A stretch of 64,000 nucleotides of DNA from a virus, in the IMG/VR virus record IMGVR_UViG_3300032268_000832, positions 1 through 64,000 of that record; one strand, 5' to 3'. Position 1 is the stretch's first letter. Every line of letters begins with the position of its first letter. The notes beneath the pieces were generated by a model. It was given only the letters and a program-made list of their open reading frames with translations, made no database searches and was not told the DNA's origin. The position numbers and the translations under genes are program-made. This document shows positions 30,884 through 39,155 of the stretch, piece after piece.

Positions 30884-31573
30884 ATGCAAAAAGTTATCGA
30901 AAAAATGGTAAAAACTCAAACACCATTAACATCATGTGTAATAAGAGATGAATATATTTCAGCTAGTGAAATTGCTTTTGATTGTATTTTTGATGGTACT
31001 TCAAAATTTTATCCATGGGAATTACCTAAATCATTACCAAAAGAATTTAAAATAGGTGTTATCGTTGGGTCTAGCGGTAGTGGTAAATCAACTATGTTAA
31101 AACATTTTGGTTTAGAGCAATCACCAGAATGGAATCCAGAAAAATCAATCATATCACATTTTGATTCACCAGAAGACGGTATAAAAAAACTAAGTTCAGT
31201 TGGTCTTAATTCTGTACCTTCATGGTATAAACCTTATCATGTTTTATCCAACGGTGAAAAGTTTAGAGCTGATTTAGCTAGAAAAATAAAATCTAATTCT
31301 GTAATTGATGAATACACTAGTGTTGTTGACAGAAATGTTGCTAAGGCTGCTAGCGTATCTTTATCTAGATATGTTAAGGATAATGGTATCCAGAATGTTG
31401 TATTGTCAACGTGTCATAGGGATATATTAGAATGGCTTGAACCTGATTGGGTGATTGATACAGATAGTGGTGAGCTAATCGACGGTTTTTTTTTGCCCGA
31501 CCAGAAATCAAACTTGACGTATATCGCGCAAACAATGATAGTTGGAGAATGTTTAGCGACCATCACTATTTAG
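30884..31573 (+). CDS. ABC-type ATPase part of an ATPase/GNAT protein, 229 aa
   Basis: Walker A G-S-S-G-S-G-K-S-T at about residues 65-73, the ABC signature L-S-N-G-E-K-F-R-A-D near 125, and Walker B S-V-I-D-E-Y-T near 143, with an H-loop C-H-R-D near 178. In COG2401 this ATPase is fused to a GNAT acetyltransferase. Here the frame closes at 31573, but a -1 shift at T9 (31486-31494) joins it to the GNAT frame and makes a 361-residue fusion. The last 27 residues of the unshifted frame do not look conserved. No transmembrane part; not a transporter. Confidence 0.8.
   Translation: MQKVIEKMVKTQTPLTSCVIRDEYISASEIAFDCIFDGTSKFYPWELPKSLPKEFKIGVIVGSSGSGKSTMLKHFGLEQSPEWNPEKSIISHFDSPEDGIKKLSSVGLNSVPSWYKPYHVLSNGEKFRADLARKIKSNSVIDEYTSVVDRNVAKAASVSLSRYVKDNGIQNVVLSTCHRDILEWLEPDWVIDTDSGELIDGFFLPDQKSNLTYIAQTMIVGECLATITI
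31486..31494 (+). other. T9 slippery run, candidate -1 frameshift site
   Basis: In the zero frame it reads ggT TTT TTT TTg, containing the heptamer T_TTT_TTT. Shifting back one base continues as F-F-F-A-R-P-E-I-K-L-D-V-Y-R and runs into the GNAT domain without a stop. A homopolymer length error would give the same picture. Confidence 0.6.
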
Positions 31574-31968
31574 ATTCTAAAGTAAATAAAGCCGCTAGGT
31601 TTTATGTTGGAATCTGGGATGGAAATGTTGTTGCTTTTGGCGCGGCCATAACTATGCCTAGTGGTACAATTAAAAACGCGTGGAGGGGTCATAGAACGGT
31701 TGTGTTGCCAGATTTTCAAGGGATGGGTATAGGTGTTCGTTTTTCAGATATAATAGCGCAAATCCACTTAAATGAAGGTCATAGATATTTTTCTAGAACT
31801 GCGCACCCGCGCATGGGAGAATATAGGGAGAAATCACAGCTATGGAAACCTACCAGCAAGAACAAAAAATTAAGAACCGATGTTAAACATGAGAACGTGT
31901 ATAACAATCATTTTGCGGATAATAGACGAGTTTGTTATAGTCACGAATATATTGGTTTAAAAACCTAA
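31549..31968 (+). CDS. GNAT acetyltransferase part of the ATPase/GNAT protein, 139 aa
   Basis: From the first ATG the product has F-S-D-H-H-Y-L...A-F-G-A-A and the acetyl-CoA loop R-T-V-V-L-P-D-F-Q-G-M-G-I-G (about residues 50-63). The frame is open back to 31474 and the residues encoded before this ATG (R-P-E-I-K-L-D-V-Y-R-A-N-N-D-S-W-R) look like normal family sequence, so the ATG is probably internal and the true product is the frameshift fusion with 30884. Confidence 0.75.
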   Translation: MFSDHHYLDSKVNKAARFYVGIWDGNVVAFGAAITMPSGTIKNAWRGHRTVVLPDFQGMGIGVRFSDIIAQIHLNEGHRYFSRTAHPRMGEYREKSQLWKPTSKNKKLRTDVKHENVYNNHFADNRRVCYSHEYIGLKT

Positions 31969-32250
31969 GTTTTCTCTAATAAGTTTTTTAATTAATTTTT
32001 TTTGAGATTCTTTTAAATCTTTTTCCGCGTCTTTTTCCATTTTTTCAAGCCTGTCATAATAATCAGGGAATTCTGTAATGTGGTCCATAGCAATTTCTTT
32101 TGCTTTTTCTTTATCGTCGGTATGCTCCGATTCAATTTTAACCCCTTTTTTTAATTGTGCTTGTATTTTTTCAACAGATACATCGAATTTGTCGGCAATG
32201 TTTTGTAGTGACATGTTATCTGATTTACCGCCTTTAATTGTATTTTTCAT
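31957..32250 (-). CDS. DUF5661-like protein with C-terminal tag, 97 aa
   Basis: The middle (H-T-D-D-K-E-K-A-K-E-I-A-M-D-H-I-T-E-F-P-D-Y-Y) matches the DUF5661 pattern, often seen in phage proteins. The C-terminus K-K-L-I-K-K-L-I-R-E-N-L-G-F is the tag in reverse position. Start at 32250, 2 nt after the upstream stop; an earlier in-frame start exists inside the upstream gene. Inferred virion cargo or structural. Confidence 0.75.
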   Translation of the reverse strand: MKNTIKGGKSDNMSLQNIADKFDVSVEKIQAQLKKGVKIESEHTDDKEKAKEIAMDHITEFPDYYDRLEKMEKDAEKDLKESQKKLIKKLIRENLGF

Positions 32251-32252
32251 AA

Positions 32253-33020
32253 TTATACATAATCTTCTGGGTGGATTCTTCCCCATTTTCTCATTATTAT
32301 TCCAGCCAACGCGTTAGCTTCATTTTCAATAGGACTACCATCAGCACCATCTTTTTCTGTATCAGTTAAACGGCCATCTAAATTTTGTTTGTGGTGTACA
32401 AGCTCGTGTGCAATTGAACGCATTATGTCAATTTTAGCTCTATCCTTAACGTATACTTTAATTCTGCGGTCACTATTGTGATAATAAGCAGTTGTTTTAA
32501 GGTCTGGTGTTTTTTCAAAGGCTAATTCAACTGTTATATCATCATCAATACCTAACAATTTTTTTGCAAAGTTTACAAAATCAGACATGCTTAACACGTC
32601 TTCTTTTTCTTTGGTCATTAAAGACTCTCTAAGTAGAGCTTTAATTATTGGTTTAAAATCTTCTTTCATACCTAGTGTTTTTGGGTAACGAATCATAGTA
32701 TCGGTATATTCATAATTTTTATTATAACCCTTATTCATTTTGAATCCGAATTTTTTATAAAATTGAACCAACACGTTAACGCTTACACCGTCAATATTAT
32801 CTGGTGTCAATGTTATTATTTTCATGTTTGCATCTGCATATCTAATCAAATCATCCATAACTTTGGTACCAATTTTAAGGTTATTACCATAGTTGTTTTT
32901 TTGATATCTATATTCTGGTTTAACTTTAATCATAGATAACCTTAGACTAGTTTTAGTTTCACTAATATCTAAGTCTGATAAATATTCACCATATTTTTCT
33001 AATAATTCATTTTCTATCAT
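32253..33020 (-). CDS. GNAT - tag - zinc metallopeptidase fusion, 255 aa
   Basis: Residues 25-115 form a GNAT-like acetyltransferase (K-V-K-P-E-Y-R, G-T-K-V-M-D-D-L, F-Y-K-K-F-G-F). Residues 122-135 are the tag (F-K-P-I-I-K-A-L-L-R-E-S) with L-R-E ending at Glu132. Residues 155-255 are a peptidase with H-E-L-V-H at 205-209 and a downstream E-N-E-A (232-235) as third ligand. Cleavage by the prohead protease at the internal tag would release two enzymes. Start at 33020, 2 nt after an ATATTTATAT box; an earlier in-frame start lies in the terminator. Confidence 0.8.
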   Translation of the reverse strand: MIENELLEKYGEYLSDLDISETKTSLRLSMIKVKPEYRYQKNNYGNNLKIGTKVMDDLIRYADANMKIITLTPDNIDGVSVNVLVQFYKKFGFKMNKGYNKNYEYTDTMIRYPKTLGMKEDFKPIIKALLRESLMTKEKEDVLSMSDFVNFAKKLLGIDDDITVELAFEKTPDLKTTAYYHNSDRRIKVYVKDRAKIDIMRSIAHELVHHKQNLDGRLTDTEKDGADGSPIENEANALAGIIMRKWGRIHPEDYV

Positions 33021-33022
33021 AC

Positions 33023-33032
33023 ATATAAATAT
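33023..33032 (-). promoter_or_regulatory. ATATTTATAT box 2 nt before the ATG at 33020
   Basis: Minus strand; same gt-ATG spacing as at 27098 and 57716. Confidence 0.4.
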
Positions 33033-33060
33033 AAAAAAAACCCACAAAATTTGTGGGTTT
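33033..33060 (-). terminator. terminator of the ClpC-like gene
   Basis: AAACCCACAAA/TTTGTGGGTTT, followed on the minus strand by T-rich sequence. Confidence 0.75.
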
Positions 33061-33068
33061 AATTAAAA

Positions 33069-35570
33069 TTACGATTTTTTTGTTTTTTTAGGTTTTTCTA
33101 TTACAAGACTTTCTTGTTCTTTAGAATAAACAATCTTGATTGTATCACCTTCCTCAAACACTTCAGTAAGAATTTCATCGGCTACTAAGTCTTCAACATA
33201 ATGTTGAATCGCTCTGTTTAGCGGTCTAGCACCATACTCTTCGTCATAACCTTCTTTTGCTATAAAATCTAGAGCGCTATCAGAAATGTCTAAGTTAAAT
33301 TTCAATTCAGCTAAACGACTTTCTAAGTGTTTAATCTCAACATTGATAATTTCTCTAATATTTTCTTTTGAAAGAGAATTGAAAATGATAGCTTCGTCTA
33401 TACGGTTAAGAAATTCTGGTTTAAATTTCTTTTTAAGTGCTTTATCAATGATTGCTCTAGATTTAGCTTCTTCATTAAAAGCTGTTGAACCAGTATCAAA
33501 CCCCATAGTCTTACCAAAAGAGTTTGCCTCTTTAACACCGATGTTAGATGTCATAATGATAAGAGCATTTTTAAAGTTAACCTTACGTCCAAGACCATCA
33601 GTTAAATGACCTTCATCAAGTAATTGTAACAATAAGTTAAACACATCATCGTGAGCTTTTTCAATCTCATCAAATAAGATTACACAGTGTGGTTTACGTC
33701 TAACTTTTTCAGTTAACTGACCACCTTGGTCATAACCAACGTAACCTGGTGGTGGACCAACCAATCTAGACACAGAGTGTTTCTCCATGTATTCTGACAT
33801 ATCAACTCTAACAAGAGCATCAGCATCACCATAAACATGTTCGGCTAGCAATTTAGCAAGAAGTGTTTTACCAACACCTGTAGGGCCTAAGAAAATAAAT
33901 GAACCAACAGGTTTGTTTTTATCTTTGATACCAATTCTATTACGTTTGATTGCCTTAACAACTTTAACAACAGCATCGTCTTGACCGATTACTTTACCAC
34001 TCAATTCTTTGTCCATATTCATAAGACGTTTACTTTCTTGAGTTGAAATTTTGTTAAGTGGAATACCAGTCATCATAGAAACAACCTCAGAGATTAAATC
34101 AACACCAACTTCAGTTACTTTAACATCTAGACTTGTTTGCCAATCAACCATAGCTTTTTCTAAACTATCGGTAATTTCTTTTTCTTTATCGCGAAGTTTT
34201 GCAGCTTCTTCATATTGTTGTTTTTTTACGACTTCTGCTTTTTTCTCGTTTATAAGTTTTTTCTCTTCCTCAAGTTCTTTAATAACATCAGGTTTTTCAA
34301 CTGAAATATTAGTAGTAGCACCAGCTTCATCCAAAACATCGATAGCTTTGTCTGGCATTGCTCTATCCATAATGTATCTAGCTGATAATTTAACGCATTC
34401 TTCTATTGCTTCTTCAGTATATTTAACTTTGTGATGTTTTTCATACTTCTCTTTGATGTTCATCAAAATAGTTTTAGTTTGCTCTAAGGTTGGTTCTTCA
34501 ACTAGAACTTGTTGAAAACGTCTAGTTAACGCACCGTCTTTTTCAATGTTTTCTCGATATTCATCAAGTGTTGTAGCACCAATGATTTGTATTTCACCTC
34601 TAGCCAAAGCTGGTTTGAAAATATTAGACGCGTCTAAAGAACCGCTTGAGTTTCCAGCACCTACGATTGTATGTAACTCATCAATGAACAATACAATATC
34701 TGGATTGGCTTTACATTCTTCTAATATGGCTTTCATTCTCTCTTCAAATTGTCCACGATATTTTGTACCAGCAACAATTGAAGCTAAATCTAACATGTAT
34801 ATTTTTTTACCTGTTAGTGTTCTTGGAGCGTTACCCTCAAAAATAAGTTGGGCAAGTCCCTCTACTATGGCAGTTTTTCCAACACCAGGTTCACCAATAA
34901 GGACTGGATTGTTTTTCTTTCTTCTAGATAAAATTTGAGATACACGTTTTATCTCAATTTCTCTACCAACCACTGGGTCCACTTGTTCGTTTTCAACAGC
35001 CTTAGAGATATCTCTACAGAAATTATCTAAAACTGGTGTTTTTGTTTTTGAATCTTTGTTTTTAGGTTTTCTAAAAGATTCATTTTCATCATTTTCATCA
35101 TTGCTAAAAGCACTGTTTTTGTGTTCGAATTTGTCCATATTTGTAACGGTTTTTAAAAATTTGTTGTATGTTATACCAATTTCAGATAACATTTTAATTA
35201 ACGGTAATTTAGAGTCTAAAATACTAAGCATTACATGTGTCGTATCTATGTAGGTATCATTTAGTTTATCACAATGTTTGTCTAAGTTTTTGATTATAAC
35301 TTTCATTTCATCAGAAAATGGTAGACTTTTTCTGTTTGTACCTATTCTAGGGGTCAAGTCACTTTTTCTAACAAAATCAGATACTTTATCGTATACATCA
35401 AAAGTATCCACATTCATAATGTTTAACGCTCTAACACATTCGTTATCGTTGTCTATCATCATAGATAGAATCACATGTTCTGGTTTAATTTTATTATCAT
35501 CATGGTCTTTAGCTTCTCTAATGGCTTGATTCATGATAATTTTAACTTTTGGGTCTATTCTTCTATCCAT
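33069..35570 (-). CDS. clpC: ClpC-like AAA+ unfoldase, 833 aa
   Basis: Complete class I Clp ATPase: an N-terminal repeat domain (about 1-140), the first AAA+ with G-E-P-G-V-G-K-T and D-E-L-H-T, a short middle with a UVR-like E-E-A-A-K-L-R-D-K-E, and the second AAA+ with G-P-T-G-V-G-K-T and D-E-I-E-K-A. The short middle fits ClpC rather than ClpB. In the second AAA+ a K-T-M-G-F loop sits where ClpC carries its V-G-F ClpP-docking tripeptide, so it may feed host ClpP. No phage ClpP is in the window. Host-type promoter, hence probably early. Confidence 0.9.
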   Translation of the reverse strand: MDRRIDPKVKIIMNQAIREAKDHDDNKIKPEHVILSMMIDNDNECVRALNIMNVDTFDVYDKVSDFVRKSDLTPRIGTNRKSLPFSDEMKVIIKNLDKHCDKLNDTYIDTTHVMLSILDSKLPLIKMLSEIGITYNKFLKTVTNMDKFEHKNSAFSNDENDENESFRKPKNKDSKTKTPVLDNFCRDISKAVENEQVDPVVGREIEIKRVSQILSRRKKNNPVLIGEPGVGKTAIVEGLAQLIFEGNAPRTLTGKKIYMLDLASIVAGTKYRGQFEERMKAILEECKANPDIVLFIDELHTIVGAGNSSGSLDASNIFKPALARGEIQIIGATTLDEYRENIEKDGALTRRFQQVLVEEPTLEQTKTILMNIKEKYEKHHKVKYTEEAIEECVKLSARYIMDRAMPDKAIDVLDEAGATTNISVEKPDVIKELEEEKKLINEKKAEVVKKQQYEEAAKLRDKEKEITDSLEKAMVDWQTSLDVKVTEVGVDLISEVVSMMTGIPLNKISTQESKRLMNMDKELSGKVIGQDDAVVKVVKAIKRNRIGIKDKNKPVGSFIFLGPTGVGKTLLAKLLAEHVYGDADALVRVDMSEYMEKHSVSRLVGPPPGYVGYDQGGQLTEKVRRKPHCVILFDEIEKAHDDVFNLLLQLLDEGHLTDGLGRKVNFKNALIIMTSNIGVKEANSFGKTMGFDTGSTAFNEEAKSRAIIDKALKKKFKPEFLNRIDEAIIFNSLSKENIREIINVEIKHLESRLAELKFNLDISDSALDFIAKEGYDEEYGARPLNRAIQHYVEDLVADEILTEVFEEGDTIKIVYSKEQESLVIEKPKKTKKS

Positions 35571-35589
35571 CGGTTATTTCTTTTTTTTG

Positions 35590-35619
35590 CAAATATACGA
35601 AAATATTTTTAAATAGCAA
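35590..35619 (-). promoter_or_regulatory. host-type promoter for the clpC-like gene
   Basis: On the minus strand TTG, 19 nt, TATATTTG (35597-35590), 20 nt before the ATG. Confidence 0.75.
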
Positions 35620-35625
35620 TATTGA

Positions 35626-35652
35626 TTGTTTAGAAAATTATTAGTATATTTG
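35626..35652 (+). promoter_or_regulatory. host-type promoter for 35669
   Basis: TTG and TATATTTG (35645-35652), spacing 16; divergent from the clpC promoter. Confidence 0.65.
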
Positions 35653-35668
35653 TACAAAACAAAAAATT

Positions 35669-35890
35669 ATGATACCTACAGCACCTAAATTTGGAAAAGT
35701 TGAATTACTGGTTAAGACTGGCGGGGATGGTAGAACAAACATTACATTCGATGATTGTGGTCTTATGATTACAGGTGATTATATAATAGTAATCTTAGAC
35801 GAAAAAGATGAGTTAAACCACACCCTTACTAGTACTGGTAAAATTTTTCAACTAAAAGATATTGATTCTTATAAAACACATGCAAAATAA
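35669..35890 (+). CDS. hypothetical protein, 73 aa
   Basis: Small beta-rich protein, unrecognised. First of a + strand set (35669-38569) that ends with thymidylate synthase. Confidence 0.7.
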   Translation: MIPTAPKFGKVELLVKTGGDGRTNITFDDCGLMITGDYIIVILDEKDELNHTLTSTGKIFQLKDIDSYKTHAK

Positions 35891-35912
35891 CAATTATTAA
35901 ATAAAACAAATT

Positions 35913-36380
35913 ATGCTTTTAAAAAAACAAGAAAACAACAATGTAACTAAGGCTATTTATAGTTCTTCTAATATCTGCGCATCGACGTATGATAAAACTT
36001 CAAAAGACCTAACAATTATTTTTAACAACGGTGGTCAATACAGATACTCAAACGTTTCTGAAACCGACTACACTCGTTTTGAATTAGCAGATAGTCAAGG
36101 GGTTATTTTTAATTCTCATATTAAAAAACATGACTTTGAAAAAATGGATAAAGTTGACCCTAGTGCAATCTTATTGGAAGTAACTGAATTAAAAGACGCT
36201 GAGAAAAAGATAAAAGCGCAGTATGTTACAAATTCAATGATAACAGCTATCAATGCAGTTTCTGTTTATTACGAAAAAACTGAAAGTATCGACCCAGCGT
36301 TGTATGCTAAAATGAAGTCAGCTATGGATGACTATGAAAAAATAACAGCATCAGCTGCTGCTTCTATAGTTAACGACTAA
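35913..36380 (+). CDS. KTSC-domain protein, 155 aa
   Basis: Residues about 15-80 match the KTSC domain: Y-S-S-S-N-I...Y-D...L-T-I-I-F-N-N-G-G-Q-Y-R-Y-S-N-V and A-D-S-Q-G-V-I-F-N-S-H-I-K. The domain is common in phages; its role is unclear (suggested nucleic-acid or protein binding). A helical C-terminal half is added. Confidence 0.75.
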   Translation: MLLKKQENNNVTKAIYSSSNICASTYDKTSKDLTIIFNNGGQYRYSNVSETDYTRFELADSQGVIFNSHIKKHDFEKMDKVDPSAILLEVTELKDAEKKIKAQYVTNSMITAINAVSVYYEKTESIDPALYAKMKSAMDDYEKITASAAASIVND

Positions 36381-36382
36381 CT

Positions 36383-36808
36383 ATGGAAATTACAAACCAA
36401 ACAACAATAAAGGATGTCGAAAGATGTCCTTTTATTGGTATTGTAGATTCGCCAATGTTTATGCATTTTGAACTTGATGAAGTTAGTAATTACGACCCAT
36501 TTTCATTACATAAAGTTAGTAGAGTTGTGATGAACTCTAAACCCATACAAATATTTACATTTAGAGGTAATTATAGAGATTTAGTTACAAACACTCAAGG
36601 TAAGGGCGGTATGGTTTATTTCTACCCAACAGTTGATGGTAAAATAGTTCATAGAGATTGTGATGGTGAGTATGTACGAATGGCTCAAGTTAAACTAACC
36701 AATTATGCTTTCAATCGAAAAGTTTATGAAAATGTTAGACAAGTTTTTGAACCAGAAATTGTTGAAAACCCACAAAAGAATTACAAATACATTTTAATTA
36801 GAAGATAA
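36383..36808 (+). CDS. hypothetical protein, 141 aa
   Basis: Unrecognised, beta-rich, single-domain. Starts 2 nt after the KTSC gene and overlaps the next start by 1 nt, so part of one operon. Confidence 0.7.
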   Translation: MEITNQTTIKDVERCPFIGIVDSPMFMHFELDEVSNYDPFSLHKVSRVVMNSKPIQIFTFRGNYRDLVTNTQGKGGMVYFYPTVDGKIVHRDCDGEYVRMAQVKLTNYAFNRKVYENVRQVFEPEIVENPQKNYKYILIRR

Positions 36809-37086
36809 TGAAAAACAAAGACTATAAAAAATTAAGCCTTCTAAACTATGAAGGTGATGTGCTTAAAGCATATCACATTCCAACAGCTAACATTTTTCTA
36901 ATCGTTGATGACCATGGACACATTGTGGAATCTTGTACTAAGAAACAATTAATAGATTTTATTGAAGGGAGAAAAGAAATTACAACAAGTTACGGTAAGA
37001 CTTATAATTTTACCAAAGAACATGATAACGCTAAAAAATCACAAGAAGAAATTAACGAATTTTTAAGTTTACAAAAAGATGAGTAG
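36808..37086 (+). CDS. hypothetical protein, 92 aa
   Basis: Unrecognised; beta-rich N-terminal part with D-D-H-G-H, helical C-terminus. Overlaps both neighbours slightly, as expected in a compact operon. Confidence 0.7.
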   Translation: MKNKDYKKLSLLNYEGDVLKAYHIPTANIFLIVDDHGHIVESCTKKQLIDFIEGRKEITTSYGKTYNFTKEHDNAKKSQEEINEFLSLQKDE

Positions 37087-37228
37087 TGAAGTAAACCTAA
37101 TAGATGATGATTTATGGGATTATTACAGTGGGTTACCAAATCCAATGTGGTATCAACACATTAAAGAATTAGAAGATGAAGAAGAAGATACAAGTAATAG
37201 TAATGATACTACAGCTGCTACTGAATAA
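37079..37228 (+). CDS. small acidic protein, 49 aa
   Basis: Overlaps the previous gene by 8 nt. Composition D/E/T-rich with W-D-Y-Y and P-M-W-Y-Q. No family. It fills the interval before thymidylate synthase and is in operon position. Confidence 0.6.
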   Translation: MSSEVNLIDDDLWDYYSGLPNPMWYQHIKELEDEEEDTSNSNDTTAATE

Positions 37229-37252
37229 AATAAAACGTAAAAGAAAAAGCAT

Positions 37253-38569
37253 ATGGGATTTATGAACAAACTAGATAAAGATTACACAGACCTTCTTCAA
37301 GACATTCTTGATAACGGTACTGCTAAATCTGACCGTACTGGAACTGGAACGATATCAGTATTCGGAAGACAAATACGTCACAATATGAAAGACGGTTTTC
37401 CTTTACTTACAACCAAGAAAATGCCATTTAAAACAATTGTAACAGAACTTCTTTGGTTCTTACGAGGTGATACAAATATTAAGTATTTGGTTGATAATAA
37501 TTGTCATATTTGGGATGGTGATGCTTATAAGAACTATTTGAATGTCGTTATGTTTGAAAAACCTGACTACTTACACGAAAAATATGGGCATCTTAATATG
37601 AGTGTAAAAAAAGAAGGTGATAAGTATTTACCATTTACCCAAGAAGAATTTATCAACAAAATCAAAACAGATGATAATTTCGCTAAGACATGGGGTGATT
37701 TAGGTCCAATTTATGGTAAGCAATGGAGAGGTTGGAATGGTGTAGATAAAGAAGCATTTTTCAATTCAGATAATTTGGATGAAAGAAATAAAGATGCAAG
37801 ACACAGTATGTTCTATAAAGAATCTGAAATAGACCAACTTGAGGATGCAATTCAATTACTTAAAACTGACCCAGATTCGAGACGTAATAGAGTTTCTGCT
37901 TGGAATGCAGGTGAAATCAAAAACATGGTATTACCTCCATGCCACACCGACTTTCAGTTTTATACAAGAGAGTTGAGTAGACAAGAAAGAAGTGAATACT
38001 ATTACAAACATGGTAATAGTGAAGGTATAGTAGAAGGAAGTTTAGATAGGCCAATATGGAAAGATGATGAAACTGCCCACAAATGGTATAATGAAAGAAG
38101 CGTACCAACCAGAGCAATCTCTTTAATGTGGAATCAACGTTCAGTAGATACATTCTTAGGTTTACCATTCAACATTGCTTCTTATGGATTGTTATTAGAA
38201 ATAATAGCAAAAGAAGTTAACATGGTTCCTGACCAGTTGATTGGTAATTTAGGAGATGTTCATTTATATTCAAATCATATTGAACAAGCTAAAGAACAGA
38301 TTGGTAGAGAATTTACTGAAGAGGAAATATTAGAACATTTACAACAATCAGGTATGGATGCTTTAAAGCATGAACCTAGAATGGAACACATTTCTAAATT
38401 ACCTAAGCGAACAAGAGAACCCTTTCCGTTGCCAAAATTAGTTATGAACCCAATATTTTTAGCAAACTTAGAACATAAAGGATTTGATGAAGCTATAAAT
38501 GGAGAGGTTAATTTTCAAGTAGAAAATTATCAATCACATCCAACAATTAAAGCACCTTTGTCCAACTAG
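37253..38569 (+). CDS. thyA: thymidylate synthase, enlarged, 438 aa
   Basis: Makes dTMP from dUMP with methylene-tetrahydrofolate. Key features: the N-terminal S-D-R-T-G-T-G-T-I-S-V-F-G, phosphate-binding S-R-R-N-R, catalytic Cys in L-P-P-C-H, P-F-N-I-A-S-Y (the Asn specifies dUMP, whereas dCMP hydroxymethylases have Asp), and H-L-Y-S-N-H. At 438 residues it is far longer than the usual 260-320; the excess lies in insertions around residues 95-200 and 235-280. Confidence 0.93.
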   Translation: MGFMNKLDKDYTDLLQDILDNGTAKSDRTGTGTISVFGRQIRHNMKDGFPLLTTKKMPFKTIVTELLWFLRGDTNIKYLVDNNCHIWDGDAYKNYLNVVMFEKPDYLHEKYGHLNMSVKKEGDKYLPFTQEEFINKIKTDDNFAKTWGDLGPIYGKQWRGWNGVDKEAFFNSDNLDERNKDARHSMFYKESEIDQLEDAIQLLKTDPDSRRNRVSAWNAGEIKNMVLPPCHTDFQFYTRELSRQERSEYYYKHGNSEGIVEGSLDRPIWKDDETAHKWYNERSVPTRAISLMWNQRSVDTFLGLPFNIASYGLLLEIIAKEVNMVPDQLIGNLGDVHLYSNHIEQAKEQIGREFTEEEILEHLQQSGMDALKHEPRMEHISKLPKRTREPFPLPKLVMNPIFLANLEHKGFDEAINGEVNFQVENYQSHPTIKAPLSN

Positions 38570-38574
38570 CATGA

Positions 38575-38584
38575 TATTTATTTA
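38575..38584 (+). promoter_or_regulatory. ATATTTATTT box for 38597
   Basis: Lies inside an inverted repeat CATGATA...TATCATG whose 3' arm holds the start codon, 12 nt before the ATG. Confidence 0.4.
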
Positions 38585-38596
38585 TAAAATAGTATC

Positions 38597-39097
38597 ATGT
38601 TTGAAGCGATTAAAAATCTTAGCCCAGCACATAGATTTCAAGCCTTTCTGGTTGTTGTTATCTTATCAACATTAACATCAATAGCAACAGCTTATATGTC
38701 TACAGATGATTGTAGTGGATTAGCTGGTCAGTATAATGTTCTTATTAAAAATTATACGGAAACGTTATCTTTAAATAATCAGTTGGTATCTGATAATAAT
38801 CAGAAGCAAAAGGATTTTATGTTGATTAAGAAAATGCTTGATAGTCTTGATGGGTTGGAACCAGAGATTGTAAAAACAACAACTATGAGTTCTAAAACAG
38901 AACCTAAAGTTATTAAACAACACCATTCTATTGTGACTAACGATACTATAGTTGTTGCAGCTTATAGACCAGAAGTTGTTGAAACACATAAAACTAAAAC
39001 TATAAATACTGAAACAACGATTACAAAAATGAGCGATAAACACAAAAAACTCTTAGGTAGTGTTTATAATGTTATAAATAAACATCAAAAACAATAA
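38597..39097 (+). CDS. membrane-anchored protein, possible spanin-like, 166 aa
   Basis: One hydrophobic segment at about residues 14-33 is followed by a Thr/Lys-rich helical ectodomain with coiled-coil potential (about 45-80). The N-in topology and length fit an inner-membrane spanin, but no lipoprotein partner gene is adjacent. Other membrane roles are equally possible. Confidence 0.6.
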   Translation: MFEAIKNLSPAHRFQAFLVVVILSTLTSIATAYMSTDDCSGLAGQYNVLIKNYTETLSLNNQLVSDNNQKQKDFMLIKKMLDSLDGLEPEIVKTTTMSSKTEPKVIKQHHSIVTNDTIVVAAYRPEVVETHKTKTINTETTITKMSDKHKKLLGSVYNVINKHQKQ

Positions 39098-39103
39098 AAT
39101 AAA

Positions 39104-39124
39104 AGCATCTTCGGATGTTTTTTT
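39104..39124 (+). terminator. intrinsic terminator with UUCG loop
   Basis: GCATC-ttcg-GATGT followed by T6. Confidence 0.8.
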
Positions 39125-39134
39125 GTTTTAAGCA

Positions 39135-39144
39135 ATATTTATAA
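39135..39144 (+). promoter_or_regulatory. ATATTTATAA box for 39156
   Basis: 11 nt before the ATG; starts the tail/fibre-like gene group. Confidence 0.5.
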
Positions 39145-39155
39145 TAAAAAGTATA

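Noticed and set aside
33021-33047. Earlier in-frame start for the GNAT-peptidase gene
   Set aside because: Lies in the terminator and ATATTTATAT box; MIENE start at 33020 fits better.
34051-34938. + strand open frames within the clpC-like gene
   Set aside because: Antisense shadows; the minus frame is fully conserved.
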